Source: JAUXFS01 sp963772635 (GTDB lineage Bacteria; Pseudomonadota; Alphaproteobacteria; Rhodospirillales; Defluviicoccaceae). From it: a DNA stretch of 64,000 nucleotides. A program made the translations under genes and the position numbers. Location of the stretch: positions 46,386 through 110,385 of the forward strand of contig CAVYYK010000027.1 in NCBI GenBank assembly GCA_963772635.1, read 5' to 3'. Shown in pieces: positions 53,555 to 63,566 of this stretch (position 1 is the first letter of the stretch; every line of letters begins with the position of its first letter). Under the pieces are notes generated by a model. It did not search any database. It had not been told where the DNA came from and worked only from the letters and a program-made list of their open reading frames with translations.

Positions 53555-54823
53555 TCACTCCGGCAACCCGGCCGGGCGAGCCGTCAGTCTGCGCATCTCC
53601 GGCGCGCCCCAGGTGAGCGCCATGACCACCAGCCCCAGCGCCGCCGCCCCGGTGGCAATGTAGAACGGCAGGCGGATATCGAGGCTCATCAGCCCGCCGC
53701 CGATCAGCGACATGATCCCGCCGGCGAGGCAGAACACCGCCGTCGTCACCCCCATCACCCAGCCCTGGTCCGCCTCGCCGACGCCGCCGGAGAAGATGCC
53801 GAGCACCGTGGGATAGGACACGCCGAACAGGAAGTAGAACAAGAACACCGGCACGAAGGTCAGCACCGCCACCGGCAGCAGCGCGAAGGCCATTGCGCAA
53901 ACGACCATGGTCGCCAGGCTCGCCCGCATGATCTGGCGCTTGTCGAGGCGCTGCTGCACCGGCTTGACCAGGAAGGTGCTGCTGAATGCCAGCGCCGCGC
54001 CGATCACCAGCATCGCCGCGCTGGTGCCGATCACCCCGTAGTCGAAGGCGCTGGTCAGGTAGTTGTCGATGAAGATGTAGAAGGTGACGTTGGCGATCAT
54101 GAACAGGCTGTAGACCGGCATGATCCGCAGGACCACCGGATGCCGGGTGACCCGCCACAGGCTGTCGGTGATGTCGCGGGGCCGGAACACGAAGGGTGTC
54201 CGCTCGGACCGGATGTCGCGGAAGAACACCACCACCAGCCCCATGGCGACAACCACCATCACCAGCGCGCCGTAGAACGGCAGCTCGAGGTTTGCGACGC
54301 CGCCGAGCAGGCTCCGGTCCGAAAGGATGCCACCGATGATCGGGCCTCCGACCAGGCCGAAGCTCACGCCGGTGACGATGTAGCCCATGTTGCGGTCGCG
54401 GTCGGCGGCGTCGGTGCTGCCGTCGATCATCGCCGCCTGGGCGATCGGCTGGTTTCCGGCGGTAAAGCCGGTGATCGCCCGGCCGAGAATCAGCAGCCAG
54501 AGGCTGTTCACCAACAAAGCGACGATGGTGAATGCATAGCCCGCCAGCGCACCCGCCAGGCAGATCAGCAGCGCGTTCTTGCGGCCGATCGAGTCCGAGA
54601 CCTTCGAGACATAGACCACGCCGAGGAACCAGGCGAGGAAGAACATTCCGATCACCAGCCCATAATCGAAATGGCGCGTATCGGTCGATGTGTCCTGCGG
54701 CAGAAAGCCCGAAGCCGGCTCCATGATCAGGGTGTCGATGATCGGAAAGACCAGCCCCTGGCCGATCAGGTCGACAAAAACCACGAACATCAGCGTGATC
54801 TTGGCCATCGTGGACATCGGCAT
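53555..54823 (-). CDS. MFS transporter, TetA/multidrug-efflux-like
   Basis: 422 residues, twelve hydrophobic segments. The loop 2-3 motif VSKVSDSIGRKNALL matches the MFS motif A consensus, and LILGRAITGFTAGNQPIAQA corresponds to motif B of the Tet-type (DHA1) group. The C-terminal 95 residues are also encoded by the detached copy at 52232. The last residues (PAGLPE) and the 20 bp around the stop resemble those of the TPR gene ending at 55060. Substrate unknown. Confidence 0.85.
   Translation of the reverse strand: MPMSTMAKITLMFVVFVDLIGQGLVFPIIDTLIMEPASGFLPQDTSTDTRHFDYGLVIGMFFLAWFLGVVYVSKVSDSIGRKNALLICLAGALAGYAFTIVALLVNSLWLLILGRAITGFTAGNQPIAQAAMIDGSTDAADRDRNMGYIVTGVSFGLVGGPIIGGILSDRSLLGGVANLELPFYGALVMVVVAMGLVVVFFRDIRSERTPFVFRPRDITDSLWRVTRHPVVLRIMPVYSLFMIANVTFYIFIDNYLTSAFDYGVIGTSAAMLVIGAALAFSSTFLVKPVQQRLDKRQIMRASLATMVVCAMAFALLPVAVLTFVPVFLFYFLFGVSYPTVLGIFSGGVGEADQGWVMGVTTAVFCLAGGIMSLIGGGLMSLDIRLPFYIATGAAALGLVVMALTWGAPEMRRLTARPAGLPE
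53566..53849 (-). repeat. Intact-gene copy of the 284-bp MFS 3'-end repeat
   Basis: Partner of 52232-52515; direct orientation, offset 1334, about 98-99% identical. Together they flank the PEP-CTERM gene. Confidence 0.9.
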
Positions 54824-55059
54824 CCTCCCCGGACAGGTCGACGGACGATACCGCAGCCGCCTGAATTCCCCAACAGTGCCTTACGCCAACGCCACTGTTG
54901 GTGATCCATTGTGATGGTACTTCCGGCCCGCTCCTGCCGGGCTTCGTCTCGCCGCTGGACGCCCTGCCGGCGGATCTCGGGACGCCCGATCCGTGAACGC
55001 CGCCCCGTGAAAGCCGAACGCCACCCGACTGCGATCCAGCAACGGAGTGACCCCGGCGC

Positions 55060-56962
55060 TCACTCCGGCAAGCCGGCTTTGATCAGGTCGGCCTTGTAGG
55101 CCTCCATGTCGGTCGCCTTCTCCAGCAAGGGTAGGGCCTTGATCGCGCCTTCCGCCCAGCTTGCGACGGAGAAGCCGGGATCCGTTTCGAGATACTTGGC
55201 GGCGGTACTCCCGCGCCTTGTCCATGTCGCCGAGCCGCACACAGCTGACGATGAGGGGCCGGTAGTCCCAGGCCTGAAGATTGCCTCGCTGCTCGAGAGC
55301 TGCAACGGCATCCCGATCCCGCCCGGCAAAATTGTAGATGAGGCCGAGGTGGCTGTTGTACCACCGTGGATGGTTGGGATTGAGGCGAACCGCCTTGTCG
55401 GCAATCTCCGCCGCTTCCGTTGACCTTCCGTCCCACATGACCCGCCTCGCGTAGTAGATCAACAAGTCCGGGTTGTTGGGGTTGAGTTCGACGGCGCGCT
55501 CTATGGCGGCGAAGGCCTTGTCGTATTGCTTCGTAGTAGAAATAGACGCGGTTGAGCAGCCACAGGTTTGAGGATCATGAGGTTCGAGATTCGTCGGCGC
55601 GCTCGGCAAACTCCAGCGCATCTTTCGCAAGGATTCCTCGCGCGAAGGCGTCCAGCGATAGACCAAGTCGAAAAAATGGACCCACCCGAGCAACAGGTGC
55701 GCTGCAGCGTTGTCCGGCTCCAGTTCGAGTGCTCTATCTGAAAAACGCTTCCGCCTTCCGGTTCTCGTCCTTGTCGACCAGATTGACGGCGCGACGAAGG
55801 TGCGCTTGGCCGCGCCACAGATAGTCAGAAGCCTCGTTGAAGCTCTCCGGATTTCGTTCAAGGAGCCGTTTTTCGAGATCCGCGATCACTTCTTCCCCGA
55901 GGCGGCTGACGACCGCCTGGGTGATGTCATCCTGAACCGCGAACAGGTCTTTGAGGTTGCGGTCGTAGCGCTCCGCCCATACGTGACTTCCCTGCAGTCC
56001 GTCGATGAGCTGGGCGGTGACCCGCAGCCGCTCTCCCGAGCGCTGAATGCTGCCTTCGAGCACGTAGCGGACGCCGAGGTCCCTCGACACTTGCCCGACG
56101 GGAACCGGCTTGTCCTTGTAGGGAAGGGTCGAGGTCCGGGCGATGACGAACAGGGCCTTGCGCCGCGAAAGCTCGGTGATGATGTTCTCGGTCATACCCT
56201 CGGCGAGATACTCCTGCTCCGGATCGCCGGAGAGATTGTCGAACGGCAGCACCGCGATCGACGGGATGTCCGGCAACGGGAACGCCAGTTCCTCCTTCGC
56301 GGCCGGCTGCAGGTCGACGGTCGAGGGCCGCATCCATTCCGCGACGCCGGCGAGTGCAACGATCGCCAGCGCAACGGCGGCCGCCGCCGGCCACGGCCAT
56401 TTCGGCGCCTTGGGTTTGCGCAGTTCGATCGTCTTGCCGGCGTCCTCGGGATCGAGCAGGACCTTGTAGGCGTTGACCGGCGTTTCGATGTTCTTGACCT
56501 TCTGCGCACCGAGGAAGGCATAGCCGAGGTCGATGTTGCCTTTGACCTGTTCGAGAACCCGCCCCGAGATGCAGATGCCGCCGGCGTCGGCGAGGGTCTC
56601 CAGCCGCGCCGCGACGTTGACGCCGTTGCCGTAGATCTCGTCGCCGTCGACGATGACGTCGCCGAGATTGACGCCGATGCGGAACTGCAGCTTGCGCGGC
56701 TCCGGCACGTCCTTGTCGCGCTCGGCCATCTCCCGCTGGGCGGCGACGGCGCATTCGAGCGCGGTGACCACGCTCGCGAACTCGGCCAGCACCGCGTCGC
56801 CGGCGGTGTTGACGATCCGCCCGCCGTGGCCGGTGATCGCCTCGGTCAGCGCGCCGAGGTGGACCTTGAGCGACTGCGTGCGTGCCCTTCTCGTCGGCGC
56901 CGGTCAGCCGGCTGTACCCGGCGACGTCGGCATAGAGAATGGCGGTCAAGCTTGCGGTCCAT
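55060..56962 (-). CDS. Adenylate/guanylate cyclase - TolB-like - TPR protein 1, several frameshifts
   Basis: The ATG at 56962 begins MDRKL. A class III cyclase domain follows (YADVAGYSRLTGADEKG in one frame, then IGVNLGDVIVDGDEIYGNGVNVAARLE in another), one hydrophobic helix (PAAAAVALAIVALAGVAEWM), a TolB/FlgO-like domain (SIAVLPFDNLSGDPEQEY and ENIITELSR), and TPRs (AVELNPNNPDLLIYYARR, then AVRLNPNHPRWYNSHLGLIY) to the stop at 55060. At least four frame changes are needed (near 56948, 56880, 55740 and 55200). It is paralogous to the next gene, including upstream DNA. Predicted to make cAMP/cGMP if repaired. Confidence 0.7.
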
Positions 56963-57237
56963 CGTCTCCCCCTCCGACAAAAGCGCCACGCAATCTTGGT
57001 GAAGAATTATACAATCAATTCTCTGTTTGGGCGAGATGTGGCTGGAAACAGGAGGCGAACGCCCTTGAGGTCCGGTCCCGTCCCATGGTCAGATGCCAGC
57101 GCTGTCGCGCTTCAGCGGCTCTACCGTCCTGTGGCCGCCGAGGTGATCACCCTCGAAGAAGCGAAAGGCGTCCGGACCCGCGAGGACGACGCCGTCATAA
57201 ACCCGGTGCGGCAATGCCGCGAGTGAACGAATCCTCG

Positions 57238-59062
57238 CTACGGGTTGTCGAACGGCGAGGCGACGATCGAGGGCTTGTCGGGCACCGGCAGTGGTGGAGT
57301 TTCGGGGAGACCGGCGGCACGGAGGACTTCCAGCAATTGTTCAAACTCGGCCGGGTCCCGATAATGCGTGACCCGACGATAGGCCGCAACCGACAGCTGC
57401 GGGAATACTCTCAACCCTTCTGCCATTTCCTTCCTGGCTTCTTCCATTCTGCCCGCTGTCGCATAGGCGAATGCCAGGCTCCCGTGGATAAACCCCTTCA
57501 TACCTTTGTCCTCCTCTCCGGCCCGCAGGATACCATCGCGACCATACTGAACGGCTCGGTCCAGATCGCCCGCTTTCGCGGAAAGGCGGCAAAGGAAAAT
57601 CGCGTACCAGGACGGATAGAAGCGATGCAGTCGGGCCGCTCGTTCGAAGACCTCCAGGGCTTCTTTCCAGTCCCCCGCGTAAATAAGAATCAGGCCCACT
57701 TCAGCCAAAATTTCAGCGTACCCCGGCGCCAGATCCGCCGCCTTTCTGGCAGCTACGACTGCGTCCTCAAACTTCCCGTCGACCATGTTCAACATGCCGA
57801 AAAGGGCGTGCACTTCGGGCAGGTCTGATCCGAGCCGAAGGGTCTTGTTCGCAAGATCACGTGCCTGCTTCAACGAAGCCTCTGCATCTTCCGTGAAGCC
57901 AAATCGATAGTCATCGAGGTGGCACCACGCGAGATAGTTGGACGCCAGCGCGTATTGCGGATCAAGCTCCAGCGCTTCTTCAAACAGGGCACGAGCGCGC
58001 CGAATCGACGACTTGGTAAGCTCGAAGAAAATGGGTAAGGCGGTTACGACCTTCTCCCATGCGTGGATGTTGTTGGTCGTCCCGTACCGGATGCGCGCTT
58101 GTTCGCCTTCGGTCAGGTTGATCTGCAATGCAACCGCGATCTTTAGTGCAAGTTCGTCCTGCAGGGCGAAGATGTCCTCGATCTCGCGGTCATAACGCTC
58201 GGCCCACAGGTGGTGCCCCGTCAATGCGTCGATCAGTTGTGCGGTCACGCGCACCCTCTCGCCGGCTCTTTGCACGCTTCCTTCGAGGACATACCGAACT
58301 CCGAGTTCTTCGGCCACCTGTTGGACTTTTACCGGCCTTCCCTTGTAGGTCATGGAGGAGGCGCGGGCGATGACGAACAGATCAGGCACGCGCGCGAGCG
58401 TCGCAATAATGTTTTCGGTGAGGCCATCGGCGAGGAAATCCTGCCCCGGGCTCTGCGCTCAGGTTGTCGAAGGGCAAGACGGCGATCGAGGGCTTGTCGG
58501 GCAACGCGAACGCCATCTTTTCCAGGCTGATGGTCTTGCCGGCGTCCTTGGGGTCGAGCAGCACCTTGTAGACGTTGACCGGCTTCTTGATGTTCTTGAC
58601 GGACTGCGGGCCGAGGTAGGCGAAGCCGACGTCGAGCTTGTCTTCGACCTGCTCATGAACACGACCCGAGATGCAGATGCCGCCGGCGTCGGCCAGGGTC
58701 TCCAGCCGGGCCGCGACGTTGACGCCGTTGCCGTAGATCTCGTCGCCGTCGACGATGACGTCGCCGAGATTGACGCCGATGCGGAACTGCAGCTTGCGGG
58801 TGTCCGGCACGTCCTTGTCGCGCTCGGCCAGGTCCCGCTGGGCGGCGACGGCGCATTCGAGCGCGGTGACCACGCTCGCGAATTCGGCCAGCACCGCGTC
58901 GCCGGCGGTGTTGACGATCCGCCCGCCGTGGCCCTCGATCGCCCCGGTCAGCGCGCCGAGGTGGACCTTGAGCGATTCGTACGTGCCCTTCTCGTCGGCG
59001 CCGGTCAGCCGGCTGTACCCGGCGACGTCGGCATAGAGGATGGCGGTGAGCTTGCGGTCCAT
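57238..59062 (-). CDS. Adenylate/guanylate cyclase - TolB-like - TPR protein 2, one frameshift
   Basis: ATG 59062. Class III cyclase domain intact (MDRKLTAILYADVAGYSRL, VNTAGDAVLAEF, IGVNLGDVIVDGDEIYGNG), then a TolB-like domain (DKPSIAVLPFDNL). A frame change at about 58450, in a C/G run, leads into LFVIARASSMTYKGRPVK and a long TPR array ending AAGLPETPPLPV. The last 17 residues, DKPSIVASPFDNP included, repeat the start of its own TolB-like domain, as if the 3' end had recombined with another paralogue. Removing one base restores about 607 residues. Confidence 0.75.
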
Positions 59063-59488
59063 GACCACCCCATCCGCGCAACCAAGGTTGAGAATTATAA
59101 ATCCATTTCCGTGTTGTGGCGATTCAAGGTGAAGGCGTGGCGGCGAACTGGAGACCGCGGTTGAGGTTCGATCTCCGTCCGTGCTCAGATGGCATAAGAG
59201 CGAATACCCCGCCATCCGTTTCAGCTGGCAGAGACCGTTCCGGCGAACAGTTCTGCGATTTGATATCGCTTCGCTGCTCTTGTCCTCCGGTCTACTCGTG
59301 TTCCGCCCTCGCCGCCATCCGGCCACGCCTCCGTTTAGGGAGTTGAGGCGCGATCGGCGAAGCGCAGCATGTGGATGGACCAGTCTGCGGCGCCTCTACA
59401 GTGACGCAAGGAAGGGCGGTGGACGTGCGCCGTGGATCCTCTCAATCGGTCTTTTTTCGGAAGCTATTCGAGCCTGGTTCTCGAAACT

Positions 59489-60405
59489 CTATTCAGGGAT
59501 CGCGTTCAGCTGGAACAAGGAACGCAAAAGTTCGCTTTTTTGGCTGTCTGGAAAGTAGATCTCATAGATCCGATTGATCTCCCCCGACCGATAGAGTTCT
59601 GCTAGGGTTTTGTTCGCAATCCACAGGAGTTTGTCGTTTTCCTTTCGAACCGGAATTGCATACGGCTCGAAGGACAAGAATCCGGGCGCTAATTTAAAAT
59701 CCGCCGCTTCATCTTTTGCTAAGTTTTGCATGCGATCCCGCAGAAGACTACGGTCCGCAAAATAAAATTTGATCGTTCCCTTCTTAAGGGCTTGAAATGC
59801 TTGATCGTGGTTGTCAAATCGAACCGGTTTTACGATGCTCCCCAGCAAATGTTTAACGAATGACGCCGTAGTTGTTTCCTTGACGTATCCAACATCAACT
59901 GGATTGGATCCCCTCATTGATCTCTGCAGATCACCGATCGACGTATCGCGCTTGGACATCAGTCCGGCGCCGGAAACGAATGTCATTAAGGAAAAGTTTA
60001 CGTCCTTCATTCGACCAACGGTTATGGTTGTCGCTTCGCATAAAGCATCGATCTTGCCCGTCCTTAGCGCCTTGAAACGTTCAGCGGGCTCAATCGCGAG
60101 AAACTTTGGCTCGAGCTCCGCCTCCGGGTCGTCGCTCCCTGCGGACGGTCCGCCCCTTTCCACGTGGTCTGCAACGAACGCCCTATAGATACGACGGCAC
60201 AGATCGATTGTATAGCCGATCCAATGACCTTCTTTCTTGTAAGAAAATGGTGCGGTCTCCTCAACTGCGCCAAAGTAAATTGTGTTCGCGTCTCGGCGCT
60301 CCTGGACCAAACGTCCACTTTTAGGTCTTCCGCGCTAAGTGTAGTAGAAAGCGTGGTCAGAAATATAGCTAGTATTGAGCGACTTGGTAATAACCGCAGC
60401 ATCAT
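59489..60405 (-). CDS. Periplasmic solute-binding protein (SBP family 3-like), frameshift near signal peptide
   Basis: The signal peptide (ILAIFLTTLSTTLSAEDLK) begins at 60405 in one frame. The mature protein (NTIYFGAVEETAPFSYK, GYTIDLCRRIYRAF, ALRTGKIDALCEATTITVGR, VGYVKETTTASFVK, GEINRIYEIYFPD) is in another. One missing A in an AAAA run near 60322 would join them into about 305 residues. Family 3 binding proteins usually serve amino-acid ABC importers, but no ABC genes adjoin; instead two membrane-protein genes precede it, suggesting a receptor role. Lower GC than most of the window. Confidence 0.7.
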
Positions 60406-60408
60406 AAA

Positions 60409-60729
60409 TCACTCGCCAGGCGCAAGTTTACCATGATATTTGGTGGCACGGTCGTAAAATGGGCGTTGGCGGGCAAACAACAACACGATCAAACCAATTA
60501 CAACCCCCTCGAACGCCGTAACAAAACCGATGTAAAGCTCATATTCTAGGGTACTTTTCCCGTAAAAAACGATGTTTGTAATAATTCCGCCGAGTAATCC
60601 TGTAGATGCGCCTTGCAAAATAGGCTGCAAAGTCAGGCGCAGCGGTGAGCTTCGCCGTCGTTCGGTCCTGGTCGCTACATCGATTGTATAGCTAGTCTCA
60701 AAATCCCGTGCACGCGCCAAGAAACCCAT
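60409..60729 (-). CDS. Small two-helix membrane protein of unknown function
   Basis: 106 residues with two predicted helices (about 36-54, GASTGLLGGIITNIVFYG, and 66-87, LYIGFVTAFEGVVIGLIVLLFA) and basic ends, so both termini are probably cytosolic. It lies 3 bp from the binding-protein gene and 59 bp after the large membrane-protein gene, same strand. No family recognised. Confidence 0.6.
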   Translation of the reverse strand: MGFLARARDFETSYTIDVATRTERRRSSPLRLTLQPILQGASTGLLGGIITNIVFYGKSTLEYELYIGFVTAFEGVVIGLIVLLFARQRPFYDRATKYHGKLAPGE

Positions 60730-60788
60730 ACGCCGGGATCCAGATCAACTTCGCTGTGATCTGAGGGAGTTCTGATGTCACAATAATT

Positions 60789-62204
60789 TCATCGACATAC
60801 CACCAAACAGAAGAGTCCCACAGTACCACCGACAAATCCCCAAGCTGCAATGAGTGTGTATTGCAAGCTGGGAATGCGAAGATCGCGAATGCACATCGGC
60901 ACCCATGCGCTGACCGAAGCTCTATACCGCCAAGCGGCGAAGGCAGCGGCGCCGTGCAGGAAGATAGCCGCCGTCGCCCACTTCAACGCATCTTGGGATG
61001 TCTGCGGGAACGGCCTCTCAGGCTGCTTATATCCCAGCCATTCGCTGGCACTGGGCGTCAGGAACACAATCAGGAATACGGATACGAACAACATGAAAAC
61101 GCCTGCGAGGAAGGCGTTGGCAAACAGTGGTGGTGGTGAGGGGCGAGCCGCGAGGCGGAGGGCTTGGAGCACTTCGCTGATGCTCTCTTCTCTTCGGCAG
61201 CTCTTCGCGATACACGCGGCGATCAACGCATGCATGTCCCGCAATGTGTCCTTGATTTCAGCTTCAATTTTTGCCCGAAATTCCCTTGCCGTATCGCGTT
61301 CTAGAGGATTCTCCGGATTTTGAACTTCAGGCGCGAGCAGCGCCAAGACGCGTTCCCGCGTGAGATCGAACACACGCGCCTTGATCTTATCCCACGTCGG
61401 CCTATAGAAGACAAACACTCTCCAATCGAAGGATTCTGGGAGATCTTTTGCGCGGTTCTCAATCAAATTATAGAAAAATAGGAGACGAACCCATTCACGA
61501 ACAGCATAAAAATCCGCAACATTGTTGTGAAACATTTCTATATTGTCCAATTGTTCGCCTGTTGCTTCTTTATAACGCTTTTCCACGAAGCGCTTTTCAT
61601 GGTCCTCTAGGCGGTGCACGTCAATCGGCGCCCTTTCCAAGATTGACGCCAAGCGTTCGACGCCTTCAGGAATACCGATAAATCGGTGGGTCAAGCGGCG
61701 CACCAAAAGTTCAATCTGGTTGAAAATCGGATAGTGGGTTGATAGCCCGGACAGCAAAATCACGAGTGCCAGAGGAAACCAAACCGGTGCCGTACCTAGC
61801 TGGCCATGCTCCAGCGCGCTCAATCCGGGCTCGTCGCTGGGGACCGACCCAGTGAACCCCGAGACGGTTTCAGGACGGAACGCGATCAAGGCTTGCGGCC
61901 CCAGGAAACAGAGGACCGCATATATCCCCACCATCGATAGGTAATAAATCAGAAAAGCCTTCAAATAGTCGGCGGGAGAAGTTAAGTGCAAAGGGACCAG
62001 GGAGTCCACAAACCGTTGCGCTGTCCTCGCTGGCTGGTCAAAGCGCTCAAAACAAAACAGCAGTATCAACCCCGCCCCAGCCGCAGATGCGACGAGGTAC
62101 CCGTATGAAAATAACACTCCCGCGATTTCTATGCCCTTGTCGGATGCCATGCCCGACTTACCCCCATGCGGGTTAGGGTATATCAGCGCACGTGTCGAGT
62201 TCAA
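60789..62204 (-). CDS. Large membrane protein of unknown function
   Basis: 471 residues (453 if the ATG at residue 19 is used). Helices near residues 25-50, 83-105 and 140-160, then a cytosolic region of about 200 residues rich in charged helices (RLEDHEKRFVEKRYKEATGEQ, REFRAKIEAEIKDTLRDMHA), and three C-terminal helices from about 358. The plan is membrane anchor, helical cytosolic domain, membrane anchor. First gene of a three-gene set ending with the binding protein. No family recognised. Confidence 0.65.
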   Translation of the reverse strand: MNSTRALIYPNPHGGKSGMASDKGIEIAGVLFSYGYLVASAAGAGLILLFCFERFDQPARTAQRFVDSLVPLHLTSPADYLKAFLIYYLSMVGIYAVLCFLGPQALIAFRPETVSGFTGSVPSDEPGLSALEHGQLGTAPVWFPLALVILLSGLSTHYPIFNQIELLVRRLTHRFIGIPEGVERLASILERAPIDVHRLEDHEKRFVEKRYKEATGEQLDNIEMFHNNVADFYAVREWVRLLFFYNLIENRAKDLPESFDWRVFVFYRPTWDKIKARVFDLTRERVLALLAPEVQNPENPLERDTAREFRAKIEAEIKDTLRDMHALIAACIAKSCRREESISEVLQALRLAARPSPPPLFANAFLAGVFMLFVSVFLIVFLTPSASEWLGYKQPERPFPQTSQDALKWATAAIFLHGAAAFAAWRYRASVSAWVPMCIRDLRIPSLQYTLIAAWGFVGGTVGLFCLVVCR

Positions 62205-62240
62205 TAGGCGCTCTGTCAGGACTTTCCCCAGAAATGGAGA

Positions 62241-62686
62241 TCCCGAGAGGCGAAGGTGTTGATCTGATTCTGATAACGCGCCTTGGGAACTGGCGCGGTT
62301 GTTTTTTGGGGAAACTTTTTGCGGCCGGGGGGTGGGCGGTCCGGGGATAGGATTGGAGGCTGTGAGACCTTGTCATCCAATCGATCCGACGGAGACCCGA
62401 GGCGATGATAGCGCGAACCGCCGCGCAGATTTGCACAATCCCGCAGAAAGCTTGACGCATACGTCAAGCCCGAAAAATGATCGAGATGGGCGCGCATCTT
62501 GGCCGCGGTTCGCGCTATCATCGCCTCGGGCCTCCGTTGGATGGGTTTGGTTTGTTTGGCCTTGCAGCCCCAATCCTATCCGCGGACGGCCCCACCGCCA
62601 GCCGCAAAAAGTCTCCCCAAAAATTACCCCTTCCACTTCCCAAGCGCGGTTTCCCGATTTAAATCAACGTCACCGCCTTCGAGGCA
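62241..62686. repeat. Imperfect palindrome of about 440 bp
   Basis: Two diverged, inverted copies of a roughly 210-bp sequence (about 62241-62450 and 62469-62686) meet at a short perfect hairpin, CTTGACG-CATA-CGTCAAG (62451-62468). Well-matched blocks include CGAGGCGATGATAGCGCGAA in both arms, the GGATAGGATTGG block, and the TTTTTGCGGC block. Short frames on both strands translate the same motif, which is a by-product of the symmetry. No gene is supported within it. Confidence 0.8.
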
Positions 62687-63325
62687 CCGGATTGTTGGAA
62701 AAAGTCCTAGGAATATTTGCCTTGACCCTTTTCAGCCCATGGACTACGTTTTTCTTTTGTCACTCTCGGAACGAGGGAGAAGTACCCGTATCAGGGGACG
62801 GATGCCAGATGACAGGGATCAGATGGAAGTGCCGGCTCAGGCGGATCGCGGGGCGGACATTTGGATTAGAGAATGGTCGCATTCTTGGAAAAATGGCGAG
62901 TTTTGGCGAGTTTTGATGATGGTCGTTGCCGGGGCGGAACGGTTTTTGGGTGTCAGTTTCATTTGGAATTAAGGGGTTGCCGGTCGTTGCGGCGGTGAAA
63001 TGAAGGGTTATTTAGTATTCAATAAAATCAATAGCTTAATGGCAGTTTTGACGATTTTTGACGATGATTTCGACTTTTTTTCGTTTCATTTGTTTTCAAG
63101 AACTTAGCCGAATTAACTGGACCCAGAATCGTCAGCAATGACCCTTAGACACGGTCGGGAATTTGGAAAGCTATTGATATCAATGAGTTGAAGACTGGGG
63201 GCGGAGGGGAGATCGGGGAGCGCGCTTACCGCCGATGGGATCGACGGGCGGGGGAGCGACGCGTCTGGGACGGGCGGGATGAAGGTGGTACACTCGGGGC
63301 GACACCAGCAAGGAGAACGGCCGAG
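62687..63325. other. Gene-free stretch, partly AT-rich
   Basis: Between the palindrome and the DUF433 gene. 62990-63110 is AT-rich with a T-run near 63070. No coding frame with plausible composition, RNA gene or promoter stood out. Confidence 0.4.
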
Positions 63326-63566
63326 ATGGGTTGGCGAGAGCGGATCACCACGGACCCGGACGTTTGCCATGGGCAGGCGTGCATTCGCGGCACCCGCATA
63401 CCGGTGTCGGTGGTCCTCGACAACCTGGCAGCCGGCAGCGCGGCTGAGGAGATCGTCGCCAGCTATCCGCCGCTGACCGTCGACGACGTCCGCGCCGCGG
63501 TCCGCCTATGGCGCCGAGCTCGCCCGCGAGCGGGTCATCGAACGCGGTCACCGCGGCGTTGCATGA
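63326..63566 (+). CDS. DUF433-type antitoxin, frameshifted
   Basis: From ATG 63326: RITTDPDVCHGQACIRGTRIPVSVVLDNLAAG and EEIVASYPPLTVDDVRAAV, the complete DUF433 signature. The C-terminal helix YGAELARERVIERGHRGVA continues in another frame, joined by adding one base near 63508 (CGCCTAT, expected CGCGCCTAT or similar). The stop then falls at 63564-63566, overlapping the next start (ATGA). Such proteins are antitoxins with a winged-helix-like fold. Confidence 0.72.

Noticed and set aside
53546..54904. 452-codon plus-strand frame
   Set aside because: Antisense of the MFS gene; His/Gln/Arg-rich shadow.
62299..62972. Overlapping frames in and next to the palindrome
   Set aside because: They mirror each other because of the inverted repeat, lack ribosome sites and show no protein family.
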